A stretch of DNA of 60,414 nt from assembly GCA_011389515.1 (NCBI GenBank), contig JAABUA010000011.1, positions 1 through 60,414 on the forward strand. Reading direction: 5' to 3'. Source of the DNA: Desulfobacteraceae bacterium. Its GTDB lineage: Bacteria > Desulfobacterota > Desulfobacteria > Desulfobacterales > Desulfosalsimonadaceae. Below are positions 51,830 through 59,158 of the stretch, one piece after another (the stretch's first letter is position 1; every line of letters begins with the position of its first letter). Both the position numbers and the translations under genes were made by a program. The notes under the pieces were generated by a model, which worked only from the letters and a program-made list of their open reading frames with translations, did no database searches and had not been told where the DNA came from.

Positions 51830-53956
51830 ATGGACTCGCTGAAACGTTTTTTCAATCCCGCATCCATCGCAGTAATCGGGGCGTCTGAAGTGTCTGGCAA
51901 GGCGGCCGAGCGGCGAATCCGGAGCCTGATCCGGGGTGGTTATGCAGGCAAGCTTTTTCTCGTGAATCCCAAACGTGAAACCCTCTTCGGCCAAAAGGCC
52001 TATCCTTCGATTCTCGATATCAATCAGGAAGTAGACCTGGTCATGATCGTTGTCGCACCGAAAATGATTGTCCAGGCGGTGGCGGACAGCGTAAGCATGC
52101 GGGCCCGGGGAATCGTGATCATAACGGCTGGTCTTGGCGAAACGGGCGAAGCGGGGAAAGATATCGAGGCGGAAATTCTGCGGATGGCCGCGGATGGTGG
52201 GGCCAGGATCATCGGCCCCAATTGTTCCGGCCTTTTCAGCGCCTCCGGAAGCATGAATCTGCTGGGTGTTCCTCCCATCCGGCCGGGGTCCCTGGCCGTC
52301 ATTGCCCAAAGCGGCAACATCATCGATTCAATGGTCCATTATGCAGAGATGCGCGGCGCCGGATTGAGCCACATCATTTCCGCCGGCAACGCCATTGGTG
52401 TTCAATTCCACGAATATATCGAGTATTTGGGGCAAGACGAGAACACCCGGGCGATCCTGATGTACCTGGAGGGGATCAAGGGGGGTGCGGATATTGTGCG
52501 CGCAGCCCGCAATGTCATGCGCCGCAAGCCGGTTATTGTTCTGAAGGTTGGGCGCAGCGGGGCAGGGGCCCGTGCGGCCATGTCGCACACGGGCTCCCTG
52601 GCGGCAGATGACGCCGTTGTGGCGGGGGCTTTCCGACAGGGGGGTATTGTCCGCGTCAATAACGTGGACGAAATGTTCGATATGGCCATTGCTTTTGCCA
52701 ATATGCCGCTTCCCCGGGGAAACCGCGTCGCAATCACCTCCGAGGGCGGCGGTGACAACGCCATCGCGGCAGACAACGCCGAATATTTCGGGCTGGAAGT
52801 TTCCGTTTTGCCGCAGGCCGCCCAGGAAAAGATCCGTCCTTTCCTGCTGGCCGGAATGTCTGCTTCAAACCCGATTGATTATGGCGGAACAGCAGAAGAA
52901 AACCCGGACATGATCAGCAAGGTCGTAGAAGCGCTTATGGAAGAAGACACTGTCGATTCCATCTATATGACGGGTTTTTTCGGCGGTTTCAAGGACATCA
53001 TCGCCCCCCATGTCGGTGCACTGGAGGAGCGGACTTCCCGTGAACTGGTCCGTCTGATGCGCCTTTATGATAAACCCATTGCTGTCCACTCCTCCTTTGC
53101 CCAGTCTCCCTGCCGCTCCATGGAAATACTTCATGAAAATGGATTGTTTTTAACCGCCTCTTCGGAGCGCGCCGCCGAATGTCTGGCTGTAATGTCCGGA
53201 TTTTCAATGCGTAGGAAAAAGCTTGCCCCTGCCGGTCCACTGCCGAAAATCCAGTCGGATGGGGCGCAAGCCAGTCACCTGATCGAATCGGTCAGGAAGG
53301 CCGGTCGGATGAATCTGCTGGAAACGGAGGCCAGGAATCTTTTTTCCCTTTACGGCATGGCTCTGCCGCCGGCAGCTCTGGCAGAAAACCAAGACGAGGC
53401 AGCTCGGGTTGCGAAGGCAATAGGCTTTCCCGTGGCGCTTAAAATCGTCTCATCCGACATTGTCCACAAGTCTGATGCGGGCGGCATCCTTTTACATCTT
53501 GACCATGAGAATGCCGTTCGAAAGGGGTTTGACACAATTATGGCAAATGCCTGCAATGTCACCCGTCCGGACAAGATCACAGGGGTTCTCGTGGCGCCGA
53601 TGGCTGCCCAGGGTCAGGAATGCATTATCGGTATGGTCCGGAATTCCCAATTCGGCGCTATTCTTATGTTCGGCCTCGGGGGGATCTTTGTCGAAGTATT
53701 GCGGGATGTCGCCTTCCGCATCGCCCCTCTGACCGATGTGGACCTGGAGGAAATGATCCATGAGATCAAGGGATATCCGCTACTGGCCGGGATGCGGGGT
53801 CGCCGGTCATTGGATGTGGGCGCCCTGAAGGATATCCTGCAGCGTGTTGCAAAACTGGCCATAGACCATCCGGAGATCGCCGAAGTGGACATTAATCCGG
53901 TTATTGTGCATGAAAAGGGGGCGTCGATTGTCGATGCCCGTGTCATTATCACCTGA
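51830..53956 (+). CDS. acetate--CoA ligase (ADP-forming) family protein, fused alpha-beta
   Basis: 708 residues. Order: CoA-binding domain (FFNPASIAVIGASEVSGKAAERR), succinyl-CoA-ligase flavodoxin-like domain with the phosphohistidine region (SHTGSLAADDAVV), then a C-terminal ATP-grasp domain (VALKIVSSDIVHKSDAGGI). It makes or uses acyl-CoA with ADP/ATP. Whether the substrate is acetate, an aryl acid or another acid is not visible. AAGGAAAG precedes ATG 51830. Together with the enoyl-CoA hydratase gene it suggests a short acid-activating pathway. Confidence 0.88.
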   Translation: MDSLKRFFNPASIAVIGASEVSGKAAERRIRSLIRGGYAGKLFLVNPKRETLFGQKAYPSILDINQEVDLVMIVVAPKMIVQAVADSVSMRARGIVIITAGLGETGEAGKDIEAEILRMAADGGARIIGPNCSGLFSASGSMNLLGVPPIRPGSLAVIAQSGNIIDSMVHYAEMRGAGLSHIISAGNAIGVQFHEYIEYLGQDENTRAILMYLEGIKGGADIVRAARNVMRRKPVIVLKVGRSGAGARAAMSHTGSLAADDAVVAGAFRQGGIVRVNNVDEMFDMAIAFANMPLPRGNRVAITSEGGGDNAIAADNAEYFGLEVSVLPQAAQEKIRPFLLAGMSASNPIDYGGTAEENPDMISKVVEALMEEDTVDSIYMTGFFGGFKDIIAPHVGALEERTSRELVRLMRLYDKPIAVHSSFAQSPCRSMEILHENGLFLTASSERAAECLAVMSGFSMRRKKLAPAGPLPKIQSDGAQASHLIESVRKAGRMNLLETEARNLFSLYGMALPPAALAENQDEAARVAKAIGFPVALKIVSSDIVHKSDAGGILLHLDHENAVRKGFDTIMANACNVTRPDKITGVLVAPMAAQGQECIIGMVRNSQFGAILMFGLGGIFVEVLRDVAFRIAPLTDVDLEEMIHEIKGYPLLAGMRGRRSLDVGALKDILQRVAKLAIDHPEIAEVDINPVIVHEKGASIVDARVIIT

Positions 53957-53982
53957 GAGGGTGAAAACGGAAGGGCGTGGAG

Positions 53983-54744
53983 ATGGAATTTGAATGCATC
54001 ATCTATGAGAAAAGGGAAAGCATCGCCGTTATTACGCTTAACCGTCCCAGGGTTTTAAATGCCATGAACCGGCAGTTTTGGCTCGATATGGAACGGGCCC
54101 TTGCAGACGCACGCGATGATGACGGCGTCCGTGTCCTGATCATTACCGGAGCAGGACGCGCTTTTTCAAGCGGTGCCGACCTGAAGGACTCCAGGGGGCG
54201 ATCGCTGGAGGCATACCGTGACTACCTTATCCGCCTCCAGGAGATCTCTCGGCAGATTATTCGATATCCCAAGCCGACAATCGCCGCTGTCAACGGATTT
54301 GCCCTCGGAAGCGGATATGAACTGGCCCTGGCCTGCGACATTCGGATCGCCGCTGAAGGAGCAACATTCGGTTCTCCGGAGGCGCGGGTTTCCTCCTCGG
54401 TTACAGGGGGGGCCATGCGACTCCTTCAGGATCTTGTCGGGGCGGGGAAAGCCCGGGAACTGCTGTTTACCTGCGATTATATCGACGGGAATGAGGCAGA
54501 GCGAATCGGCCTTGTCAACAGGGTGGTTCCCTCCGAACGGCTCATGGAGGAAGCTTTGGCAACGGCCGGTAAGATTGCCGCCAATTCACTTCTCTCCATC
54601 CAGTTGATCAAAAAAGGGCTCAACATGGCCGGCGAAGTCAGCCTCGAAGCGCTTATGGACTATGAGGTCGAAGCCTGCCTCGCTACCGTGTCTTCTCCGG
54701 GCAGGGCCGGGAAGCTATCGGAATTCGCGGATCGGAAAAAATGA
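53983..54744 (+). CDS. enoyl-CoA hydratase/isomerase family protein
   Basis: 253 residues from ATG 53983 (GAAGGG upstream; GTG 53977 is the alternative). Crotonase signatures: ITLNRPRVLNAMN, AGRAFSSGADLKD (oxyanion hole), NGFALGSGYELALACDIRIA and GAKAR-type end. The usual glutamate of active hydratases is replaced in the segment SSVTGGAMRLLQDLVG, so activity may differ. The last 62 bases overlap the end of aroK on the other strand. It follows the acyl-CoA synthetase gene by 26 bases. Confidence 0.88.
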   Translation: MEFECIIYEKRESIAVITLNRPRVLNAMNRQFWLDMERALADARDDDGVRVLIITGAGRAFSSGADLKDSRGRSLEAYRDYLIRLQEISRQIIRYPKPTIAAVNGFALGSGYELALACDIRIAAEGATFGSPEARVSSSVTGGAMRLLQDLVGAGKARELLFTCDYIDGNEAERIGLVNRVVPSERLMEEALATAGKIAANSLLSIQLIKKGLNMAGEVSLEALMDYEVEACLATVSSPGRAGKLSEFADRKK

Positions 54745-55258
54745 TCCGGTAGCGTTTCATTTCGTTGATAATTGTATCGCAGACCGCCTCATGCGTCATT
54801 TTCGCACCGTTGATCGTGATGTCTGCGTGCCTTTTGTAAAGCCTCAGGCGCTCTTCAAATAATTCGGCAAAGCTTTGACCGGGCTGCTTGGCAATACCCC
54901 GCGCACTGAAATTTCCGATCCTTCGCATCAGGGTGTTTATATCGGCATCCAAAAACACGATGCAGCCGTCTGATTTCAAATGGTTCATGGCTTTGTCACT
55001 GTAGACAGCGCTGCCGCCGGTGGCAATGACATGGTTCTGCAGCGATAGTCCCAAAAGCAGCGCCTCCTCTGTTTCTCGAAGTGCAGCGTAGCCCTGCGTA
55101 TCGACAATGCCTTGCAATGACTGTTGCTGTGACGCCTGAATAAGCACGTCCGTGTCCACAAAGGAAAGGGATGTTTTTTTTGCAAGGATGATGCCCACGG
55201 TACTTTTGCCCGAACCGGGCATCCCGATCAATACAATGTTGGATGGATTCTTTGTCAT
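54683..55258 (-). CDS. aroK: shikimate kinase
   Basis: 191 residues from ATG 55258, chosen because it starts MTKNPSNIVLIGMPGSGKST as homologues do; ATG 55300 upstream gives 205. The P-loop GMPGSGKST, the substrate aspartate region FVDTDVLI, and ATGGSAVYS are present. It phosphorylates shikimate in aromatic amino acid synthesis. It is somewhat longer than the usual 175 residues; the extra C-terminal tail is what overlaps the enoyl-CoA hydratase gene (62 bases). Confidence 0.85.
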   Translation of the reverse strand: MTKNPSNIVLIGMPGSGKSTVGIILAKKTSLSFVDTDVLIQASQQQSLQGIVDTQGYAALRETEEALLLGLSLQNHVIATGGSAVYSDKAMNHLKSDGCIVFLDADINTLMRRIGNFSARGIAKQPGQSFAELFEERLRLYKRHADITINGAKMTHEAVCDTIINEMKRYRIIFSDPRIPIASRPCPEKTR

Positions 55259-55324
55259 CCTGCTCGTTTTTACTTGATCATTTGTTTCGCCGCTGTCCAT
55301 GAGAGATCAGAAAAACCGGCGGAG

Positions 55325-56716
55325 TCATTTCGACCTGCCCACGTATACGCTTTTGACGTTTGTAAATTCCCTGGCGCCGTATGTGTGCAGTTCCCGGCCA
55401 TAGCCGGAAAGCTTGATGCCGCCGAATGGCAGGCGCGGATCGGATTTGACGAAATCGTTTACAAAGCAGCTGCCGGCATGGAGTTTTTCACGGGCGATCC
55501 GTTCGCCTTTTTCAATGTCACGGGTAAATATGGCCGCGCCCAGTCCAAAGGGAGAGTCGTTTGCGATATCAATGGCATCCTCTTCGCTTTTCGCCTTGAT
55601 CACGGCAGCGACAGGGCCGAACGTTTCTTCGGAAAAAACCGGCATGTCCCTTGTTATGTCCGCAAGAACGGTGGGCGGGTAAAAAAAGCCTTCCCTTTTG
55701 GGTATTTCTCCGCCAAGCAGGATTTTCGCGCCTTTTTCAATGCTGTCCACTACCTGCCGGTGCAGGTTGTCCCGCAGGTCAGCGCGGGCCTGCGGACCGA
55801 TATCCGGATCATCCAAAGGGTTTCCCATGGTTTTCGATTTCATTTCCAGGACAAACTTTTGGACAAAATCATCAAATATTTTTTCTTCAACGATGAACCG
55901 TTTTGCGGAAATGCATGTCTGACCGCTGTTTAACAGCCTTGATCCCACGCATTTGCTGACGGCGTCATCCATATGTGCATCTGCCAGAACAATATAGGGG
56001 TCGCTGCCGCCCAGTTCCATGACCGATTTTTTAAGCGCTCCGCCTGCCAGGGCAGCCACGGCCCTGCCAGCTTCTACACTGCCCGTCAATGTTACCGCTT
56101 TCACCGCAGGATGCGTGATAACCTGTCCGGCTTTGTTTTTGGTAATAACAAGGGACCGGAACAGATTGTCGGGGAAAGCCGCGTCTTTGAAAACCTGTTC
56201 AATGGCAAGGGAGCAGCCGGTTACATTCTCGGCGTGTTTCAAAACCACCCCGTTGCCGGCCATGACAGCCCCTGCGGCAAACCGGAACACCTGCCAGAAG
56301 GGGAAATTCCATGGCATGACGGCAAAGATAACCCCTATCGGGGAATAATGGATATAGCTTTTTTCGGCCTCGGTCTCAGCCGGTTCGTCTTGCAGGTAAA
56401 GCGGAGCGTTTTTGGCATAATACTCGCAGACCCATGCGCATTTTTCCGCTTCGGCCTTCCCCTGGGAAAGGGGCTTGCCCATTTCTTCGGCCATCAGGCG
56501 GCTGAAGCGGTCCGCATCTGCTCTTAAAATTGCCGCCGTCGTTCTCATCTTTTCGGATCGTTCTGAAAATGACCGGTTCATCCAGTTTTTCTGGGATGCA
56601 TCGACCTCGCTGATGTGTTGCTGGATTGCGGCGTCATCAAGCTCATCAAAGGAGCGTATGATTTTCCCGGTAGCCGGATTGACAGAATGCAGTTGTGCGG
56701 CGGATGGTGTGCTCAT
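55325..56716 (-). CDS. NAD(P)-dependent succinate-semialdehyde-type aldehyde dehydrogenase
   Basis: 463 residues. Features: PWNFPFWQVFRF (NAD site), LTGSVEAGRAVA, the general base in VMELGGSDPYIV, and the catalytic cysteine in GQTCISAKRFIV. The closing FGGIKLSGYGRELHTYGAREF is typical of the GabD/Sad group. It probably oxidises succinate semialdehyde or a related aldehyde. Six bases separate it from the preceding small gene, and 66 from aroK. Confidence 0.88.
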   Translation of the reverse strand: MSTPSAAQLHSVNPATGKIIRSFDELDDAAIQQHISEVDASQKNWMNRSFSERSEKMRTTAAILRADADRFSRLMAEEMGKPLSQGKAEAEKCAWVCEYYAKNAPLYLQDEPAETEAEKSYIHYSPIGVIFAVMPWNFPFWQVFRFAAGAVMAGNGVVLKHAENVTGCSLAIEQVFKDAAFPDNLFRSLVITKNKAGQVITHPAVKAVTLTGSVEAGRAVAALAGGALKKSVMELGGSDPYIVLADAHMDDAVSKCVGSRLLNSGQTCISAKRFIVEEKIFDDFVQKFVLEMKSKTMGNPLDDPDIGPQARADLRDNLHRQVVDSIEKGAKILLGGEIPKREGFFYPPTVLADITRDMPVFSEETFGPVAAVIKAKSEEDAIDIANDSPFGLGAAIFTRDIEKGERIAREKLHAGSCFVNDFVKSDPRLPFGGIKLSGYGRELHTYGAREFTNVKSVYVGRSK

Positions 56717-56722
56717 GAGTAA

Positions 56723-57061
56723 TCACTCCCGTTTTTCGATATCTTCATCGAGCGCGTCAAAAATCATGCTGTGGTATTCGATGTCAAACCAGTCCTGAAA
56801 GGTTTCCAGGGTGACAGACGCTGGCCACATGGATTCGTCCACAAACCATCCCTCGAGCTCTCCGAAAAAGATTGTTTCAAAGTTGCTTTCGATGATCGTC
56901 ACGGCCTCTTCCCTGTCACGGCATTCGGGCAGCAGGATGACGGTGCATTCCTCCCGCACATCTGAAAGCGAAACAGGATGGTCGGGATCATTCATGTTGA
57001 TCCAATCCGCCAGAGGCTGTTTTCCCTTGATAATTACAGAATCCCTGTTTATGAGATACAA
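56723..57061 (-). CDS. small protein of unknown function, TTG start
   Basis: 112 residues when begun at TTG 57061, which lies five bases after GGAGG and gives MYLINRDSVIIKGKQPLADW. A longer frame without signal would start at 57124. The protein is acidic, with many W and F (FFGELEGWFVDESMWPA, FQDWFDIEYHSMIFD). I do not recognise a family with certainty; related short proteins are known only by sequence. It lies directly before the aldehyde dehydrogenase gene. Confidence 0.7.
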   Translation of the reverse strand: MYLINRDSVIIKGKQPLADWINMNDPDHPVSLSDVREECTVILLPECRDREEAVTIIESNFETIFFGELEGWFVDESMWPASVTLETFQDWFDIEYHSMIFDALDEDIEKRE

Positions 57062-57124
57062 TGTATCCTCCGTATGAGGGGTTTTGCCGCAACCGTGCGG
57101 CCATATCCGGGCACCCGCGGGCAC

Positions 57125-57793
57125 TCAGGCAAGAGGGGCAAGATGCAGAAGGATGCCGACAAAGTGCAGGGTGCTGCCGCCGAGAACGAAAAGGTGCCAT
57201 ATGGCATGATTGAACGGAATCCGTTTACATGCATAAAAGACGATGCCGCCGGTGTAGAGCAGGCCGCCGCAAAGGATCCAGAGCAAAAGCCCATCAGGGA
57301 GCATGACCAGCATCGGTTTGATGGCGATAATGGCCAGCCAGCCCATGGCCACATAGATGGCCAGGCTGACCCGTTCGCTGCGGTCTAAAAACATGAGTTT
57401 ATAGACAAGCCCTGCGGCCGCCATTGTCCAGATCATTCCAAACAGGGTCCATCCCCAGGCGCCCCGCATTCCGATCATCAGCACTGGGGTGTAGGTGCCG
57501 GCAATGAGAAGATAAATAGACGAGTGATCGAGCATCCGGAAGATTTTTTTCAGTCTCTCACCGGTGACGGCATGGTAGAGAGAGGACGACATGTACAGGG
57601 TAATCAGTGAGACGCCGTAAATGGTGAAACCTGTCGTCCGCCAAATATCACCATTCTCACGGGACAGAACCAGCAGGATGACCAGCGCCGCAACGCTGAG
57701 GAAGGCACCGATTCCATGGGTAACGGCATTGGCTATTTCTTCGCCGGTTGTATATCGCTTTGGTTGAGATGCGGATATTGTGCGTGTTTTCAT
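57125..57793 (-). CDS. trhA: hemolysin III / PAQR-type membrane protein
   Basis: 222 residues with seven membrane helices. The PAQR family signatures are EEIANAVTHGIGA at the start, SSSLYHAVTG and LDHSSIYLLIAGTYTPV in the middle, and NHAIWHLFVLGGSTLHFVGI at the end; the histidines bind a metal. The bacterial members affect membrane fluidity. It is the first gene of a minus-strand row (trhA, unknown, aldehyde dehydrogenase, aroK). Confidence 0.92.
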   Translation of the reverse strand: MKTRTISASQPKRYTTGEEIANAVTHGIGAFLSVAALVILLVLSRENGDIWRTTGFTIYGVSLITLYMSSSLYHAVTGERLKKIFRMLDHSSIYLLIAGTYTPVLMIGMRGAWGWTLFGMIWTMAAAGLVYKLMFLDRSERVSLAIYVAMGWLAIIAIKPMLVMLPDGLLLWILCGGLLYTGGIVFYACKRIPFNHAIWHLFVLGGSTLHFVGILLHLAPLA

Positions 57794-57851
57794 TTCTTTA
57801 CCAAGGGGCTATAGCCCTGAATATGAGAAAAGTTCCGGAACGGATAATATT

Positions 57852-58003
57852 TGACGAATTCTAAAAAGTCATTTTTTCGATGGCAAAGAAAAAAGTTCAA
57901 GATCAAGGCGCGCGAATCTTGAGGAATTGAGCGTACTTGACCGTACGTAAAATTTCTCAAGATGAAGCGCAACGCAGATATTGGACTTTTTGCGAATCCA
58001 TCA
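57852..58003. repeat. foldback repeat, family A, copy 2
   Basis: 152 bases with the same outer parts as the copy at 49202-49360: AAGTTCAAGATCAAGGCGCG, GAATTGAGCGTACTTGACCG and the right end CGCAACGCAGATATTGGACT. The inner stem differs: ATCTTGAGGAATT (57916-57928) with AATTTCTCAAGAT (57951-57963), 12 of 13 paired. Direct repeat ATATT at both sides (57847-57851, 58003-58007). It lies between trhA and the next gene, which diverge. Confidence 0.85.
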
Positions 58004-58089
58004 TATTCTATTTTACAAAACTTTGGTGGCAGGTACAATGTTTTTGTGCTTGTTTGTCCGTAACAACCGCATCTACAGGAGGTATCTTT

Positions 58090-59148
58090 ATGAAAAAAAT
58101 CATGCTGGCAGTCTTCGTTTTCCTGATCGTTTATCTTGCCTTCTGGCCCGTGCCCATTGACCCGGTTTCCTGGGATGCACCCCGGGCGCCTGCCCTGGAA
58201 GGGCCGTATGCTGAAAATGACAGGCTTGCCGGTGTCTTGCTGATTGCGGAAGGGGAGGGGATCGGTCCGGAGGACGTTGTCGTTGACCCGAATGGGCGCG
58301 TATATACCGGGTATGAAGACGGCCGGATCGTTCGTTTTGACAGTGCCGGTAAAAATCCCCAGCAGATCGCGAATACCGGCGGCAGGCCATTGGGGCTGGT
58401 GTTTGACAATGAAGGCCGGCTTATCGTTGCAGACGGCTACAAGGGCCTTCTTCGCATCGATCAGAATGGAGGCATGGAGGTGTTGAGTACGGAAGTTGAC
58501 GGCGTTCCCTTTGGTTTTACCAATAATGTCGATGTTGCTTCAGACGGTATGATCTATTTCTCCGATGCTTCTTCCCGGTTCGGGCCGGAAATGAAGGCCC
58601 GCGATGACATCATTGAACACGGCGGAAACGGCCGTCTCCTCCGATATGATCCAAAGACCGGAGAGACCCGGGTTCTGCTGGACGGCCTCCAGTTTGCCAA
58701 CGGGGTGGCGGTTTCACCTGACCAGAAATCGGTACTGGTCGCTGAAACCGGCAACTATACCATTATACGGTATTGGATCGCGGGTGAACGGGCAGGAGCT
58801 CATGAACTCTTTTATGAGAATCTTCCAGGTCTACCGGACAACATTGCAAGCAACGGCCGCGACACATACTGGGTAGCGCTTTACGCGCCGCGCAACAAGC
58901 TGTTGGATGCCATATCCGGATATCCGTTTCTTCGCAAGGTTGCCTTTCGGCTGCCGGAATTTGTGCAGCCTCAGCCGGCTGCGCATGCTTTTGTGCTCGG
59001 GCTTTCTCTGGATGGAGAGGTCATATACAACCTGCAGCATGCCGGCAAAGACAGCTATCATCCCATCACCGGGGTCTTTGAAGCCAATGGCAGGCTTTAT
59101 CTGGGCAGTCTCACCAAACCGGCCATTGGCGTTCTGGATCTGAAGTAA
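58090..59148 (+). CDS. strictosidine-synthase-like (SMP-30 superfamily) membrane-anchored protein
   Basis: 352 residues from ATG 58090, after AGGAGG. An N-terminal membrane helix (3-21) anchors a six-bladed propeller: PEDVVVDPNGRVYTGYEDGR, NTGGRPLGLVFDNEGRLIVA, FSDASSRFG and ANGVAVSPDQKSVLVAET. It is similar to the APMAP/strictosidine synthase group. Such proteins are probably esterases or lactonases; the substrate is not known. It converges with the ABC-F gene, ten bases apart. Confidence 0.88.
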   Translation: MKKIMLAVFVFLIVYLAFWPVPIDPVSWDAPRAPALEGPYAENDRLAGVLLIAEGEGIGPEDVVVDPNGRVYTGYEDGRIVRFDSAGKNPQQIANTGGRPLGLVFDNEGRLIVADGYKGLLRIDQNGGMEVLSTEVDGVPFGFTNNVDVASDGMIYFSDASSRFGPEMKARDDIIEHGGNGRLLRYDPKTGETRVLLDGLQFANGVAVSPDQKSVLVAETGNYTIIRYWIAGERAGAHELFYENLPGLPDNIASNGRDTYWVALYAPRNKLLDAISGYPFLRKVAFRLPEFVQPQPAAHAFVLGLSLDGEVIYNLQHAGKDSYHPITGVFEANGRLYLGSLTKPAIGVLDLK

Positions 59149-59158
59149 AGGGGGCTCC

